Below, piece by piece: positions 40,222 to 52,047 of a DNA stretch of 64,000 nt. The notes under the pieces are model-generated. The model did not search any database, was not told where the DNA came from, and saw only the letters and a list, made by a program, of their open reading frames with translations. The stretch lies in the NCBI GenBank assembly GCA_030998015.1, contig JARWMV010000233.1, positions 434,001 through 498,000 of the forward strand, given 5' to 3'. A program made the position numbers and the translations under genes. This DNA is from Ceratorhiza oryzae-sativae (lineage: Eukaryota > Basidiomycota > Agaricomycetes > Cantharellales > Ceratobasidiaceae). Every line of letters begins with the position of its first letter. Within the stretch, counting starts at the first letter, position 1.

Positions 40222-41879
40222 ACCGGCGCGACCACAAAAACGAAGAAATGGATTGTCTCAATTGGTCATAATACGAAATCTCCGATGATCTCTCGTCGCA
40301 CTTGGGTATTGTTCTGTTGTCGACTTCATACCGTGTTTCTATTTCTTATTCGCTCTGCACCATGTTGCTGGCCTCCTTTTTCTATTCGCTATTTTGCCCG
40401 CCACGCACCCTCTATATTTTTTGCCCCTTGACGTTTACCCTTGCCCCTTGTCCTTTCATCTCGACTCGTTTCTGTTTGTACCACCTTCTACCACAGCCCA
40501 CTCGCACACCCGAAACCCTTCTACTCTAATTCACACCTGTAACGCTAGCATAGCTGCAGTCAATTCGTCTATTTCCCGCCTTGCAATCCCTTGTTGACAA
40601 TTCTAGGGCGGCGGGAAGTATGTCCAACTTCTACCTTGGCTGTGACGACCGTAAAGGTTCCGCGCAACTTCCTACGCACGAGCGACTCGTCTGTAAAGAA
40701 TATTCGCTACATCGCGAAGATCAGAACATCAGAGCGTCCGAGACGCGGCGTTACGTGTGGGGGATCGACAGTCGCCATATGACGGAGAAAGAGAGAGAGA
40801 GAGAGAGAGAGCCGCGCTACGTCACGCGTGCGCGTGCTCGACGAGATAGGTAACCCTTGTTCGAGGTCGAGTCGACACGCGTGCATCCGAAGCTGGACTC
40901 GTGGGATTAACTTTTTCGGCATTCGGGGGTCCCACGGCTGTTTTTCGGGTGGATGTTGGTGCTGGTATGACCCGGTGAGATCGCACGCGCGCATATAGGC
41001 AGGCTCCATGCTTGACCCGGGCATGTTGGCCGAGCGCGCGGTGATGGTAGATCGCGTTGAACATCGTTGACTCGGCGATAGTGCTGTTTCATTGGAGCTC
41101 AAGGCTCGCCAGTATGACTCGTCCCATTCAACTGCAACGCGTAATTCTGAGCCAGGAAGCAGGAGTCGTGGAACAAACTGTGTACGAGAGAGAGTGACCG
41201 GGGAATCGCACGCATATACCACATACGTTTTAGGCGGACCACCTGGATTTGGTTCATGGTGCTTTTGAGGAAGAGAAAAAATCCACTCGCTTGCGTACAT
41301 GATCGGCCTTTTATGGCCCAGTAACTGGTTTAGATTCTGGTGAGCTGCAGGGGTGTGCTATATTGTCAACCATGCCCCTTGATCGATTTCTTAACACCCA
41401 TTGAAAGACTAAGAAAAACAACTGGTGAGGAACGATGATGGACGCCGCTTGGGAGAAGTCGGCTGCTTTAATGGCGCCATTGCTCTGAGTTATGTTTCTT
41501 TCATACTTCATTAGAGCTGCCAGATTTGTGCTCTACGAATATGGAGCAACATGGGCAAATTTTCGAAATTCATGATATAGAGTGCTTGCTTACTTGTTGT
41601 GAGGTTCGTAAGTGCGAGGCAAATATAAGGCCCTATATGCACAGACTTTAGGTTAAGACCCTACACATTTTAGTTTTCGGCACTTAGCAAGTGCACACCA
41701 AATCCATCAGCGCCAACTGATCTTCTGGGTTAACCTAAATTCTCTTACATGTCTCGTATCCTGTACAGGGAACCACTTATTAGATCATTTGAATATATTT
41801 ATCCAACTAGTTTCTTGGAAATACAATTTTGTAACAAGGCAAACCAATATACACCGGACTATTCAATCATGTTGGACGA
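40222..41879. other. gene-poor stretch with a (GA)n microsatellite
   Basis: No supported gene. A pyrimidine-rich zone (about 40300-40530) follows the hypothetical gene, and a (GA)n tract lies at 40785-40811. A 197-codon minus-strand open frame at 40707-41300 is partly made by that tract and shows no motif. Confidence 0.5.
40785..40811. repeat. (GA)n microsatellite
   Basis: About eleven uninterrupted GA units preceded by GAGAAA. Confidence 0.9.
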
Positions 41880-44800
41880 TAGCATTCCATCCACCTATTT
41901 CCAAAGTTTGCATGGGTACAATCCATGGATACCCGTTTGGCCCCTCGCAAGGATTGGCGACCATTTCTGGGGTTGAGAGGATATGTCGAATCTCACCCGG
42001 AGACCGTATAAGTCATTTACCATTGGCAATACCCATCCATCCCCACTGAGTGTATGGTCTAGTGGTCATCAGGATAAATAATGATCAGAATGCAGGAGAG
42101 AGCGACCCACTTTGGGATTTTAGCATTTGGGGAAAATCTGCTGAGAGTATGGTACGGGTATCCCAAATGCATATACTACCATCAAGAGAACCAGAAGCAA
42201 GATTTCCCCATCGGGTGAGTATGCTACTGAGCTAATGGGCCCTGTGTGCCATCTTATTGGCCCGCCAACCAAATGACCTGTTTGCACATCCCAGATACGA
42301 ATAGTGTGGTCACAATCCTGATGCTATGCAGAGACCATTGGGGGAGTATGTAATTGACAGAACGACAAGGGGGCCGCTCATTGACCAATGATTCTCTGTC
42401 CAGTTTTTGTACACCACACACCAACGCCACCACTGTATATACCATACGCAATGTGTTGTTTCTCAGGGGAGTATGCTGTTGGGTTGTTCGTATTTATCTG
42501 CCCTTGAATCCAATATGCCCTTGTGTTGTGGATGGATTCACCAACGAACTCAGCGATCCTAGACCATTTGCATCGCTCGGGGACATTCGATAAGATATGA
42601 ACATCATCAGCAAAGTAAGCAGCTACACTTCCTAATGATTCGGCCTCTTCAATAGTAACATAAGCAGGTGTGTATTGCTTGCCGATCTCGTCACGAACAT
42701 GCTCTATGACGTTGCAAATGTCAATCAGAAGGTAGGTATCGGCACTGGAGGGTGTCGACGGAATACCTGTGTACATTTTACAGTGTGCTATCAGGCTGGC
42801 CATTTTCCCAGTATGTGCATCCCAGATGGATTGTATGTGAGGCCCAAAATAATTGGAGGAGATATAAGCGCCATTAGGCGGGTGGCACATCAATGGCCAA
42901 CTGGTTGCAGCTGAAAACAGCCCCAAGTTCCTTCGTGCATATAACAGTATACAGCACCATCCTCATAACATCTTTTTCTGCTTGCGTAAGTGCCTTATTA
43001 TTGAGCGCAGCTCCGAGTATCGTAGCATAAAATGCGTCAAGCTCTCCAGTAGGATTACTTAATTAAGCACTGGAGTGTTCGAGAACTGTAGCTAGCCGAC
43101 CATTCACCCAAGCGAAGTTATCATATCCTATGTAGCGAACAGCAGCAGCCACATAGATGAACAAGGATCTTGAATGTTGTGCGAGGGCATCGAGTTGACT
43201 GGTGGACAATATTATGCGATTTCTGAGTTCTGTTTGCAATTATGTCTTGACGTCCTCTTGCACTACTAGGTGGTCCAGTTCCTGGGGCTGTAGCTCTAGG
43301 CTAACTTGTTTTGCTTGCTCATGTCACATATGATCGAGCATCTTAGGGTCTGGCCGACTTGTGATGAAGAACTTTGCAGGTGGGCTAGGTGCATGCTTCA
43401 GCAGCGTATCCAAAGCCCTATCTATTCCGTTGGGATCATCGCATTTGTCGAGAGCGTCTATTACGACGACCAAGCCTTCAGGCAGCGGATGTTTGACTTA
43501 TTGTGGGGGTAGCAATTAGCTTGTACATTTGCTCTGCGATTGTCTCATCGTACAACTCGGGCTCCGCTTGAAGTGCCTTAGAGACTGCATATCGAAAAGG
43601 ACACAAAATGTTGTGTTGAATTTACAATCATATGCGTGTATGTATGCGCATATTTGTGTTTGTTACCTATCCCCTCTCTGTTATCATGCGCGAGTTCGCG
43701 GGAACCCTTCTCTCTCTCCTTAGTTCTCTACTTTCGTAGTTGAGCTAAGGTGTCGTATTTTCTTTCTTTCTCATGTATTTTATTCTCACTGTACTTCGTA
43801 GTACGAATTGTATATTAGGTACGGTGAATACATAGTCCTCTACTTTCGTAGTTGAGCTAGTACGAACTGTATATTAGCCACGAGAAACCTCCCTGTGTGA
43901 GATGTTGACAGCTGGTATGCGACACTTGGTGGGATGCAATTCACATCACGACATGATGGTAGCTGTCGAATACAGAAGAGGCTCGCCCCCAACGCTCCCG
44001 AACTTTCGAGATATTCGCATAGACTATATGCAATTGTTGTCTTTCTCGTTCCTACCGTTCATGCAGTACACGCGGGCGCTTGTGTCGTCATGTACCCAGT
44101 CTTGTATTTGTCATCTTACATCCACACGCGTGTTCGGTGTGCATCCAGTACGAAGGTTTTCAGACTGCGAAGATCGGTATCTTGCGGCTGAAGAGTACAG
44201 CAGCATCCTCAAGCGAATCTCCTGCTTCCCACACATCGGCAAAAGGGTGCAGAAACTGTAATCCCATGAAATGATTTGCCGAAATCCAGAATCGATTGCA
44301 AGCGCCTACAATCCTGTTACCACCTGCTCTAATCACGTTGCGAGAGTATTACAAGTTGCAACAAGCGCTTGGGGAACTTAACAGATCAATCCATGTAGTT
44401 GTAACCTTTTGACGCTTGTACTGATGGCTAGTTTAGCCTTGCGTATGATGGTACTGATCATGCAATTACATACTGTTGCTTGTTCGTCAGCCGTCCTCCA
44501 CATGTCCAAATTAATGTTGAGCCATATGGACAGTCGTTATCAGGAACCCAGCGACTTTGGAATTTGCCTTGCCACTGGCCGGCCAAGAAGAGCTTTTATC
44601 TGTCGAGAACACACCTGCCTGCACCTATCCTCTTCGCTGCTCTTGAGGAACGTCCAATCGACTGAGATGGTCTTGTGACAGCCGTTCAGATTCTTGCCTT
44701 ATATCTCTGACCAAGTAGTCGGGTAGGACTTGCGTTAGTGTTTATCACGTTATAAGGGGAGTGGCATATCGAACCAGGCCTCTGATACATGGCGTCATTG

Positions 44801-45110
44801 ATGGAGGCGTTCCCCCATTGGAGTAGTCTGACAGATTTGCGAGCAAGGCATCTGTTTCATTTTTTTAGCTGTTCGGATTCACGTAGCACTCCGCCCTCCC
44901 CCATGGTTAGTTGTATCAGTTAAATATGAGAAGCAGTTAAAATAGCCACTGTAGTTACCTGAGCTAATCTGGTCGATTCGCAGAATCCACCGACTGCAGA
45001 CTTTAGTGGACCAAACGGCGCCTTAGCTCCACCCAACCCGGGTTGAGCTTCTCGAACCTCCTCAAGCTGGCGGGCTGACTTGTATCTTCCATGTAAGGCA
45101 TGTGGTTCAC
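41880..45110 (-). pseudogene. degenerate NACHT-WD40 (STAND/NLR) gene, inverted relative to the 59.6-kb copy
   Basis: Read on the minus strand, this region follows the same order as the NLR at the right edge but is full of stops and frame changes. N-terminus (45.1-44.9 kb): FGPLKSAVGGF; then (44.9-44.6 kb) LLANLSDYSNGG and PPSMTPCI. P-loop zone (44.1-43.9 kb): RVYCMNG, a ruined Walker A, SLCEYLESSGALG. Then FRYAVSKALQAEPELYDE (about 43.6-43.5 kb), HAPSPPAKFFITSRPDPK (about 43.4-43.3 kb), and LFIYVAAAVRYIGYDNFAW (about 43.2-43.1 kb). It continues to VLYTVICTKEL near 42.93 kb, after which the winged-helix/linker block found in the intact copy is missing and WD40-like blades begin at once (SIWDAHTGKM, AHIAYG-type, GPISSVAYSPDG near 42.2 kb). 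The lower boundary is approximate. Confidence 0.85.
43602..43906. mobile_element. approximately 300-bp insertion inside the NACHT pseudogene, MITE-like candidate
   Basis: On the minus strand the pseudogene reads VAYQLS up to about 43907 and resumes at PFRYAVSKAL near 43600; in the intact copy these segments are almost adjacent. The intervening DNA does not code for the domain. It is AT-rich and holds two copies of CTCTACTTTCGTAGTTGAGC (43726-43745, 43838-43857) and two of a TACGAAYTGTATATTAG module (from about 43802 and 43861). One end has the hairpin ACACAA-AATG-TTGTGT. No clear terminal inverted repeats or target-site duplication could be fixed by eye, so the element class is open. Confidence 0.5.
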
Positions 45111-45437
45111 GAGTGATTGGAGTTAGGGTAGAGTTTCTGGTGGCAGGTTGAAAAACTTGTTTAAAGGTCCGGTTCATAAAGCATACACGAATTTCCAACG
45201 CTCGTCCGGTTAGGAACTCGCTCGAGCGCAGCCCGCTCGAGCGAGCGATCGAGACACGTCGGTCAAGTGCGAATGACGCTGACAGATAGTACGACAGAAA
45301 CCACCGGTATTCTATGCGCACACAACAGTTTATATGATCTACATGATTAATTTCACGAGGTAATCAAGTTTGGACATAGTTAAAATACAGTTTACAGTCA
45401 GTGACGGCACAAGTTCAGTATGTGGATAAATATCTGC

Positions 45438-48400
45438 TCAGCTCCCAAGCCACAGGAATCGTTTGAAGCTGTACTCGAGTTGCGCCCAAACTGGGGTGAT
45501 CCTCTGTGCTTCTTCAAGGCTTTTGGCCAAAAATAAGTAGATAAACTGACTGAATCAAACATCCTATCACATACCTCACGATATCCTCATCAACCACGAA
45601 TCCACTTTGATGTCCGTTACCAATGCTCTTGCACCCTGCCCATATGTCTCGTACGATTCGGCGAGCGCCGTCCCGGCACGTTACTGGGGCTACCCCGGCT
45701 TGGTCGGGGTGTACGTCAAGCACTGGCAGCGCTTTGAACGATACGGTTTCTAGATCGGATACGGCATCTGCGGGGGGTGCGGAGGAAGAAAGGATCTGAG
45801 ACAGCATCCCGGACCCTCGACGGAGAGTAGATACACGTCTCGGGGGCGGGAAAGTAGGTTTCGGAGAGTTTGGAGTAGGTAGCGGTGTTGCTGTGGTGAC
45901 TGACTGAAGGAAGGAACACTTGGAGATGCGGGAGGCTTGTTTCGCATAGAATAAGTCGTGAGACGAATGTCTTGATGTGTGTTCCGATAAGTGATCGAAA
46001 ATCCATAGTTCTCTGTGGGATCTTTGCTTGCTTCATGAAGTGTCGAAAGGATATATGCGCCTATCAGATAAGCATGAGGTGACACCGTCGTCACCTGGAG
46101 AAAACTCAGCCAACCTTGTTTTATAGATACAATATCGCCAAGTGGAACCCGTCGACTAGATACGACTTTGTCCATTTCGTAGTCATAACTCTACCCCACA
46201 AGTTTCAACACAAGTTCTGTAGTTTCCGAACGAGGGACTTACTACAATATAAATAGCACTAGCCGTTAATACCAAAATTTTCTCCACAAATTTGTCCGCG
46301 ACGGCCACACCGACCTGAGCGGGACTCAACAACGTCCAAGCGTTCACCGCATGTTCAAATTCAAGCACAACGCGTGAAATGGTTGTTTCGATCGCATTTG
46401 CCCGAATCTTGGACGCCTTGAGGATCTCGCGTGGGTCAGTCGATGAGAGTTGTAAAAGAAATTCGGAGAAGACAGTTGTCGTCCGGTGGCCGAGCATGAA
46501 ATCAATAGTTGCTTGGGAGAAGTAGTCAGCAAAATTGGAGGTGTACATCCTAAACCGAAACTTTATCATCCAATGCTCACGAGCTTGCTATCAGCTTACC
46601 TTGCTAGGCTGTTTCGCCCATCGTTAAGCATCCCGCCTGGTGCACAGTATTAGAGTTACTTTATCAATTATACAACCAACGCTTACTGATGTCCCGTCGA
46701 CCAGTCCTAGAAAGTAGGGAATGTGAAAACAGCAAACGGGACATGACCAAGGAGAAATTACCTAGTAAAGTCACCCTTCAGCGCGGATGTTCCGGCACTA
46801 TCAAGTCTCGTTAGTAATATAATGTAACGAGCTTCGTGCACATACTATGCTCTGGAGATTGCATCGCCATTATTCGCCCATACATCATTGAATACCATAT
46901 CAGCCTCAACATCCGATGGGTCGGGGTTTATAATCGCAATTGCTTGCAACTGATGGTTCATAACATATCGTGCAAATGCACTTTGAACGACGTTTGTCCG
47001 ATCTATGTGAGTGTTTCGTTACTTGTGAACATCAGAAAAGGGGGAGAAACCCTTACCTAAACAATCGATGCAGTTTGTTCTAAAAACGCCCCTCTGGCGC
47101 GCAACTGGCTGACCATCGAGGACCCAAAAATATCCCTGGGATTCGAACGTGCGCTCAAGTTGGGTGACAAGCTTTGAAATGTTTTCGTATCTATTTTAAC
47201 CTCAACTTGAATCGTCTGCGTTGTCCTAGAATCAAGGACACGTACTTCATTCCTCGACACTCTGCATGGAAGTCAAAGCTATCGACGCCGTCAGAATCAA
47301 GTCAAGTTGCATCCTATCATAATTGACATACTCAACAAGTTTCACATCGAGTCCTCCTCCACTTTGCAAGGCTTGAACAAGCTCTCCGTATGCGCCACCC
47401 ACGACGGCCTCTTTGCCCGTCTTTTCCACTAGGTTTACGCACACGATAGGCATGCTGGCGCCATTGGGAACCGTACATGTACGAGCGCACGAAGAAAAAT
47501 GTGCGCGGGCGGTTGGGATCGTATCTTGAACTGATCTGTCAAGCTTTGGAGGAGGTTTGAGCGCAAGGCCAGGCTGTGACCAGAATAGAGGAACTATGGG
47601 GAGTAGAAGTGTCAAAGAGGAGCAAGAAAAAGAGCTGCCAATAAACGTACTGGATCCTCTAATCTGCACATAGCTGAACACGTTTTCCGATCCAAAACGC
47701 TAGTGTTCTTTAAGTCCTTTGCGCATATAACCATGCAAATATGAACATACAGTCACGCGCAAAATTCCTTCAGTCTCTACAAAGTTCGCCACGTTTGAGT
47801 CCTGTCGGGGTTAACCTTTCAGTTCGTGATAGAAAATGAACGAAACATACCTGGTCGATTCCCCGTCGCTGATACCGCAGCCCAGCGCGGTCTCTCGAAC
47901 GTCTCGAGATGAGTACGTATTCGACTGCTTGGGCGTCGCTCGTTCCTTCTTCATTCATCTCTCCGTCTCCAACGTGGAACAAGGAGCTCTGAAAATGACC
48001 TTGCAAAATTGGAACAACATATGCGTGTGCCTTGAACAGACCATGCATCAATAAGACTCCTTCATGGTACTCGTATGGAATGGATTACCCCAGCCTCAAT
48101 AAATGGTGCCGCCAAGTTCTCGTTCCACCAATATCGACGTGATTTCTGAGGCACACGTAGCCAAAGCGAGAGAAGCGCATGAGGTTCCGCAAACGGATCC
48201 AACTTTGGGGGGCCTGAAACTGGGGGCGTAGGAGCAAGCTTGCCTTCGGCAGCCGCAAGCTCTTCGAGTACGGCCGTGTCTCGCTGGGCGCGGGTAAATT
48301 GGTCATGCTTGTCTTGGAGTGATGTAGATAGGTCTAAGATACTGCGGGTGAGACGTCTTGGTCGGTTTCCAAAAATAGAGCATACCGAAATCGAGTGAGT

Positions 48401-49561
48401 AATACATGCATCCGGAGCTGTACTGCCTCACCACCTCTCTTACGATCTTTCTCGTTAGCACCGCGTTCCTCTCCTCTGGTGAAGCGGGTGCCGAATTTGT
48501 GCCCCCATCTAAGATCCTTTGCAATGCTTCCTCAGGTTCTTGTTCAATCTGATTAGAACGCGTATGAGGGGGACTGTCCTTTCCAGCAGTCGTTGTGTCT
48601 AGTGAAGGAGCAGCCGGACCAGGTGTTCGAGGTTTAGACCAGAACGTTAGCCGATTGATGAGCGTCTTGGCCACAGGAGTTGTACCAGCCCCGCCTAGAC
48701 TCGACGTTGAAGCCGAGCTCAGAGGCGTAGAAGTCCCCGAAGTAGTAGGCGACTCGGACGACTCGGTCAACGATGTGCTACTCCCATTTGTCTCGGGCAT
48801 TTCCATGACCTGCGGCGGATCAGATGCAAACTTGACTCTCGGCTCCGTCACGGCTGGTGTCAGATCCGGCACGTCCTCGGCTGGGGTTCCGGGCTCGGCA
48901 TTTGTGTTTCGGCGAAGTGGGTTTGGAGTGAGTGGGGTTTTCCGCGCGATGAGCCCGTTCAGAGTCGTTCGGGCTTGGTCTTGTCGGAGAGGGATGGCCG
49001 TGATGGATTTGATGGTGTATACAGGGCGGGAGGGTGAAAATACTGATTTTCTTGAAGCGTAAGAAGGTGAACAGTGATAATAGGGTGCAGTGACGTACAA
49101 GTCCCGGCGAGTTTACGGTCTGAAATGGCGAGTAGAAAGGACTCTGTGTTATCGTAGTCTATGATCAGGTATACCGAATAGGCCGTAAGACTATGAGACG
49201 CACCGCTGTATATTGTGATCACTCCCACCACACCGTATACAATCGGCCCATCCCAGGTCGCTCCTTGCTCGGTGCTCACAGTCGTGACCTTTGCCCCTTC
49301 CCATGAAACGCACACATAGGAGGCACACTGCCTCGCAAAGACGTCCGGCCTAATCAACAAGCCCTCTTCAGCAGCATGGACGACTAGCCTGGCGTGTGGA
49401 GACGGATGTGGGACTGGGGGCGCAATGTGTCGTGGGGGTAGCGACGTCGTATGATGCCCGTCTGGCGAAACCGTAAACGCGTGTGGGTGGGCATCTATCG
49501 CAGCAAGCTGCGGGGGTTGCACAGGGGCTTTGGGCTGCCGTCTATTGAGTCGCGCAAACAT
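45438..49561 (-). CDS. SAC-domain phosphoinositide phosphatase with hSac2 domain (INPP5F/Sac2-like), one frame break
   Basis: Seventeen exons: 49099-49561, 48386-49042, 48089-48333, 47851-48030, 47751-47801, 47651-47699, 47332-47593, 47246-47278, 47057-47190, 46846-47002, 46762-46797, 46687-46706, 46600-46636, 46243-46549, 46115-46190, 45575-46060, 45438-45519, about 1,091 residues. The SAC domain has the start GPIVYGVVGVITIYSG, RYWWNENLAAPF, SRRSRDRAGLRYQRRGID, SYVQIRGSIPLFW and the catalytic CX5R motif CIDCLDRTNV, split by the intron at 47003-47056. A Ser-rich insertion sits early in the SAC domain. The C-terminal part (KFVEKILVLTASAIYIV, SSRRVPLGDI, YILSTLHEASKDP) fits the hSac2 domain. 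Such enzymes dephosphorylate PI4P or related lipids on endocytic and Golgi membranes. Exon 16 is one base short, with the frame break near 45890-45925, after the catalytic core. Confidence 0.88.
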
Positions 49562-49678
49562 GCTGAGCTCTGGAGGCGAGCTGTGGTGGTAATTGATGAG
49601 CCGTAGTGCACGCGAGTTGAAATCGGGCCGGCGCTTGTTTTGGCTCGGTGCTTCCCACATTGAACCACCTCTGGTGCC
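49562..49678. promoter_or_regulatory. 117-bp bidirectional promoter region (Sac2-like phosphatase / VPS55)
   Basis: The two ATGs lie back to back at 49561 (minus) and 49679 (plus). Everything needed to start both genes, including both leaders, must fit in or overlap this 117-bp space or extend into the genes. No TATA element is seen. Confidence 0.65.
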
Positions 49679-50188
49679 ATGGCCGCAGGACTTAAAAGTA
49701 CGTCAAAAGGCTCCGCTTATGGAGTTTGTGGGGCTAATATACAATTGTTTATTGCCATAGCCGTCATTCTACTTGCGTTTGTCCTTGCCGTTGGGTTCCT
49801 GTTGATCATTCTGTCCTGTGCGCTGTGGCACAACTGGTTGCCTCTCATCGTCGGTACGCACTACCACTTTCTTTCTCTTAATTTGTTTTATTCATAAATC
49901 ACTCGAATAGCACTACTCTTCGTGGTCGCACCTCTTCCCAACGCCATCTTCGCGCACTGCGGCTCAGACGATTTCACCGACTATGATGGAACAAACGCCG
50001 CAGTCGATACTGGACGATTCATCACGTCAGGAATCGTCGTATCGGCGTTTGCGTTGCCTCTTGTCCTTGCGCATGCCGAGGTGATCAAGCCCATAGCGAG
50101 TGCGATGGCGATTGCGGGCGGTGCGCTTGTATACGGCACGATTTTGGCGTATACAGCCGTGTTCAAAGCTGACGCTGATGAGTTTTAA
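49679..50188 (+). CDS. VPS55: Vps55/LEPROT family endosomal sorting protein
   Basis: Three exons: 49679-49697, 49761-49853, 49911-50188, 129 residues, the family's normal size. The start MAAGLKTVILLAFVLAVGF, the LSCALWHNWLPLIV span and the loop APLPNAIFAHC are the Vps55 signature. Four membrane spans are evident. Vps55 works with Vps68 in late endosome to vacuole transport. The first exon is only 19 nt. The gene is divergent from the Sac2-like phosphatase and ends 171 bp from the convergent NSRP1-like gene. Confidence 0.95.
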
Positions 50189-50359
50189 AGGAATGAATTC
50201 AAGCCGGTTTTTTTTTTTGGCAACGAATGTGTAACTATGTGTGTTTGTAAATTGGTGGTGTAATTTCTTGACGGGTGTACTACCAAGTCAATCAAGCTGT
50301 TCGAACACGTCGGGTTATGATACATCAAGTCTACGATAGCAACACGAATTAAACAAAGT

Positions 50360-51716
50360 CTATACTACAGGTTTCTCATCTGTCTCGGTCTGTGCTTCCT
50401 CCATTTTTCGCCTCTTGCGTTCCAAGTACCTTTCCCGAGCACTCATAACGGCCTCATCATCGTTTCTCCTCTTGACGACCCTCTCTCGTTCTTCCCGTTC
50501 GGCTCTTTCCCTCTCTTCGACCACCCTCCTCTGTTCCTCTTCCAACTGTGACTCCAGCGCTTTTTGTTGCCTCTGCCTGATCTCATGTCGGGATGCCGCA
50601 ACTCCCGCAGCTCTGTGTTGCGGTTGTTGTTGTTGTTCGTTGGAGCCTCCCTTGGACGAGCCATGTATTGCCTTTAGCAAAGCCAAGTTCCTTGTGTTTG
50701 GCAAAGCCAGGTTCAGACCCGCGCTCAACAACTCGCGCTTGTCCACAACCTCATTATTGTCGTTTATCTCGACCTCGGTGCCCCCCTCTGTGATAACCGT
50801 CCGGGTCTCCCCTGCCGGCTTTTGGAGTACGTCGGCTGGGCTTGGCGCGACCTCAAGCGGTCGGGGAGCGTTGCGTGGTGGGCGGGTGATAGTCAAGTTG
50901 GGGCCAGCCGGGCCGATTTTGCCTGGTGCCGGTGTTGTTTCAGGCGGTAGATCTACTACGGTGTCGGCCGCAGAGGCTGCTACGGCCGCGTCGTGTGATT
51001 TCGCAGCATCATCCAAGAGTTGCTTGTAGAAGTGGGTCATCCCACCACCCAGGCCTTTGTTCTTTTGTCGCTCCGCCTCTGTCCGCATTTGCGTGAGAAA
51101 TGTAGAATATGTAAAAGTGTCGAGATAGGACGTACCCTCTCGAGCCTTTTCCTCTGCCTCTGCCCTCCTAACCTCTGCCATTTGATCCTTGTACGCCTGC
51201 GTCACAAACTTTTCCTTGTCTGCGAATTCATCTCCTTCAGCTTCACGCTCGCGTTGCATTAGCTTTTCTTCTGCTCGGAGATGATCGAGACGACGTCTGG
51301 CGGCCGAGTCGAGCAGGTTCTTCATGTATTTTGCCTGCATGATTTAACGAATTTAACACGCTATAGGCAGCGAGTGAGACTGTTAGACTCACCTTTCGGT
51401 CTTCCGGGTTATCCTCCTTCTGAGCCTTGGCCTTGGCCTCTGCGAGCTTCATGCCTTCCCAGACCTCGTCGTACTGATACACAGTATTGTCGACCTTGAG
51501 CTCCGCATCCATCTTTTTCTGGGCCTTTCGGGATACGGCAGCTGCCGCCAGGTTGGTCATGTCATTCTTGCGCCGCGCAGAACCAGTATCGGCCGTCGAC
51601 GTGGACGCAACAGGCTCAGAGTCGTCGCCAAACGCCGATTTGGCTAGCGGAGGAGCAGTCCCGACCGGCTCCTTGGGCTTTGGCTTGCCGAGCGAGAACG
51701 AGAGTTTGGTGGCCAT
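50360..51716 (-). CDS. nuclear speckle splicing regulatory protein 1-like (NSRP1/CCDC55)
   Basis: Exons 51393-51716, 51136-51334 and 50360-51078, 413 residues. The N-terminal domain has KLSFSLGKPKPKE, then DNTVYQYDEVWEGMK, then KYMKNLLDSAARRRLDHLRAEEK and FVTQAYKDQMAEVRRAEAEE, the highly conserved NSRP1 block (DUF2040), followed by GGGMTHFYKQLLDD. The C-terminal half is a charged coiled coil (QQKALESQLEEEQRRVVEER). Human NSRP1 regulates alternative splicing in nuclear speckles. The second intron (51079-51135) is exactly 57 nt with no in-frame stop, so unspliced RNA would add 19 residues inside the conserved helix; splicing restores REEAERQKNKG and is preferred. Confidence 0.88.
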
Positions 51717-52047
51717 TATGGTGGCAGGAGCGGCGGGTGGAAGGAGCTGACCGGGGTCCCTGTTGTGGGCGGGGGAGTGATCAGGGTCTGCCCCTCATCT
51801 CGCTCTTCTCGTCTTCCACCGTGAGTGTGACCGAATCGAGCGCGACTCGAGGGACTTATTGCCCTTTTTTCTATTCTTTTCTGCCCAGACCAGTCACTCT
51901 TTTTGATTTTTTCTCCCCGATTTTCTGTAACTCTAGACCGTGGCTCTGAGGTATGTTGAGCAATAGGCAGTGTAGGCCTCATGGTGCTGATCCCCCAGGC
52001 GGTTTTCAGCCCACAACAACTCTCACTCTATCCCTCTCTCGTATCAA
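51717..52047. promoter_or_regulatory. divergent promoter region of the NSRP1-like gene and ERF2
   Basis: 331 bp between back-to-back starts. T-rich stretches near 51867-51915 are the only marked feature. No TATA element is clear. Confidence 0.45.

Noticed and set aside
40707..41300. 197-codon minus-strand open frame
   Set aside because: Part of it is translated (GA)n repeat; no domain, no splice context, composition unlike nearby genes.
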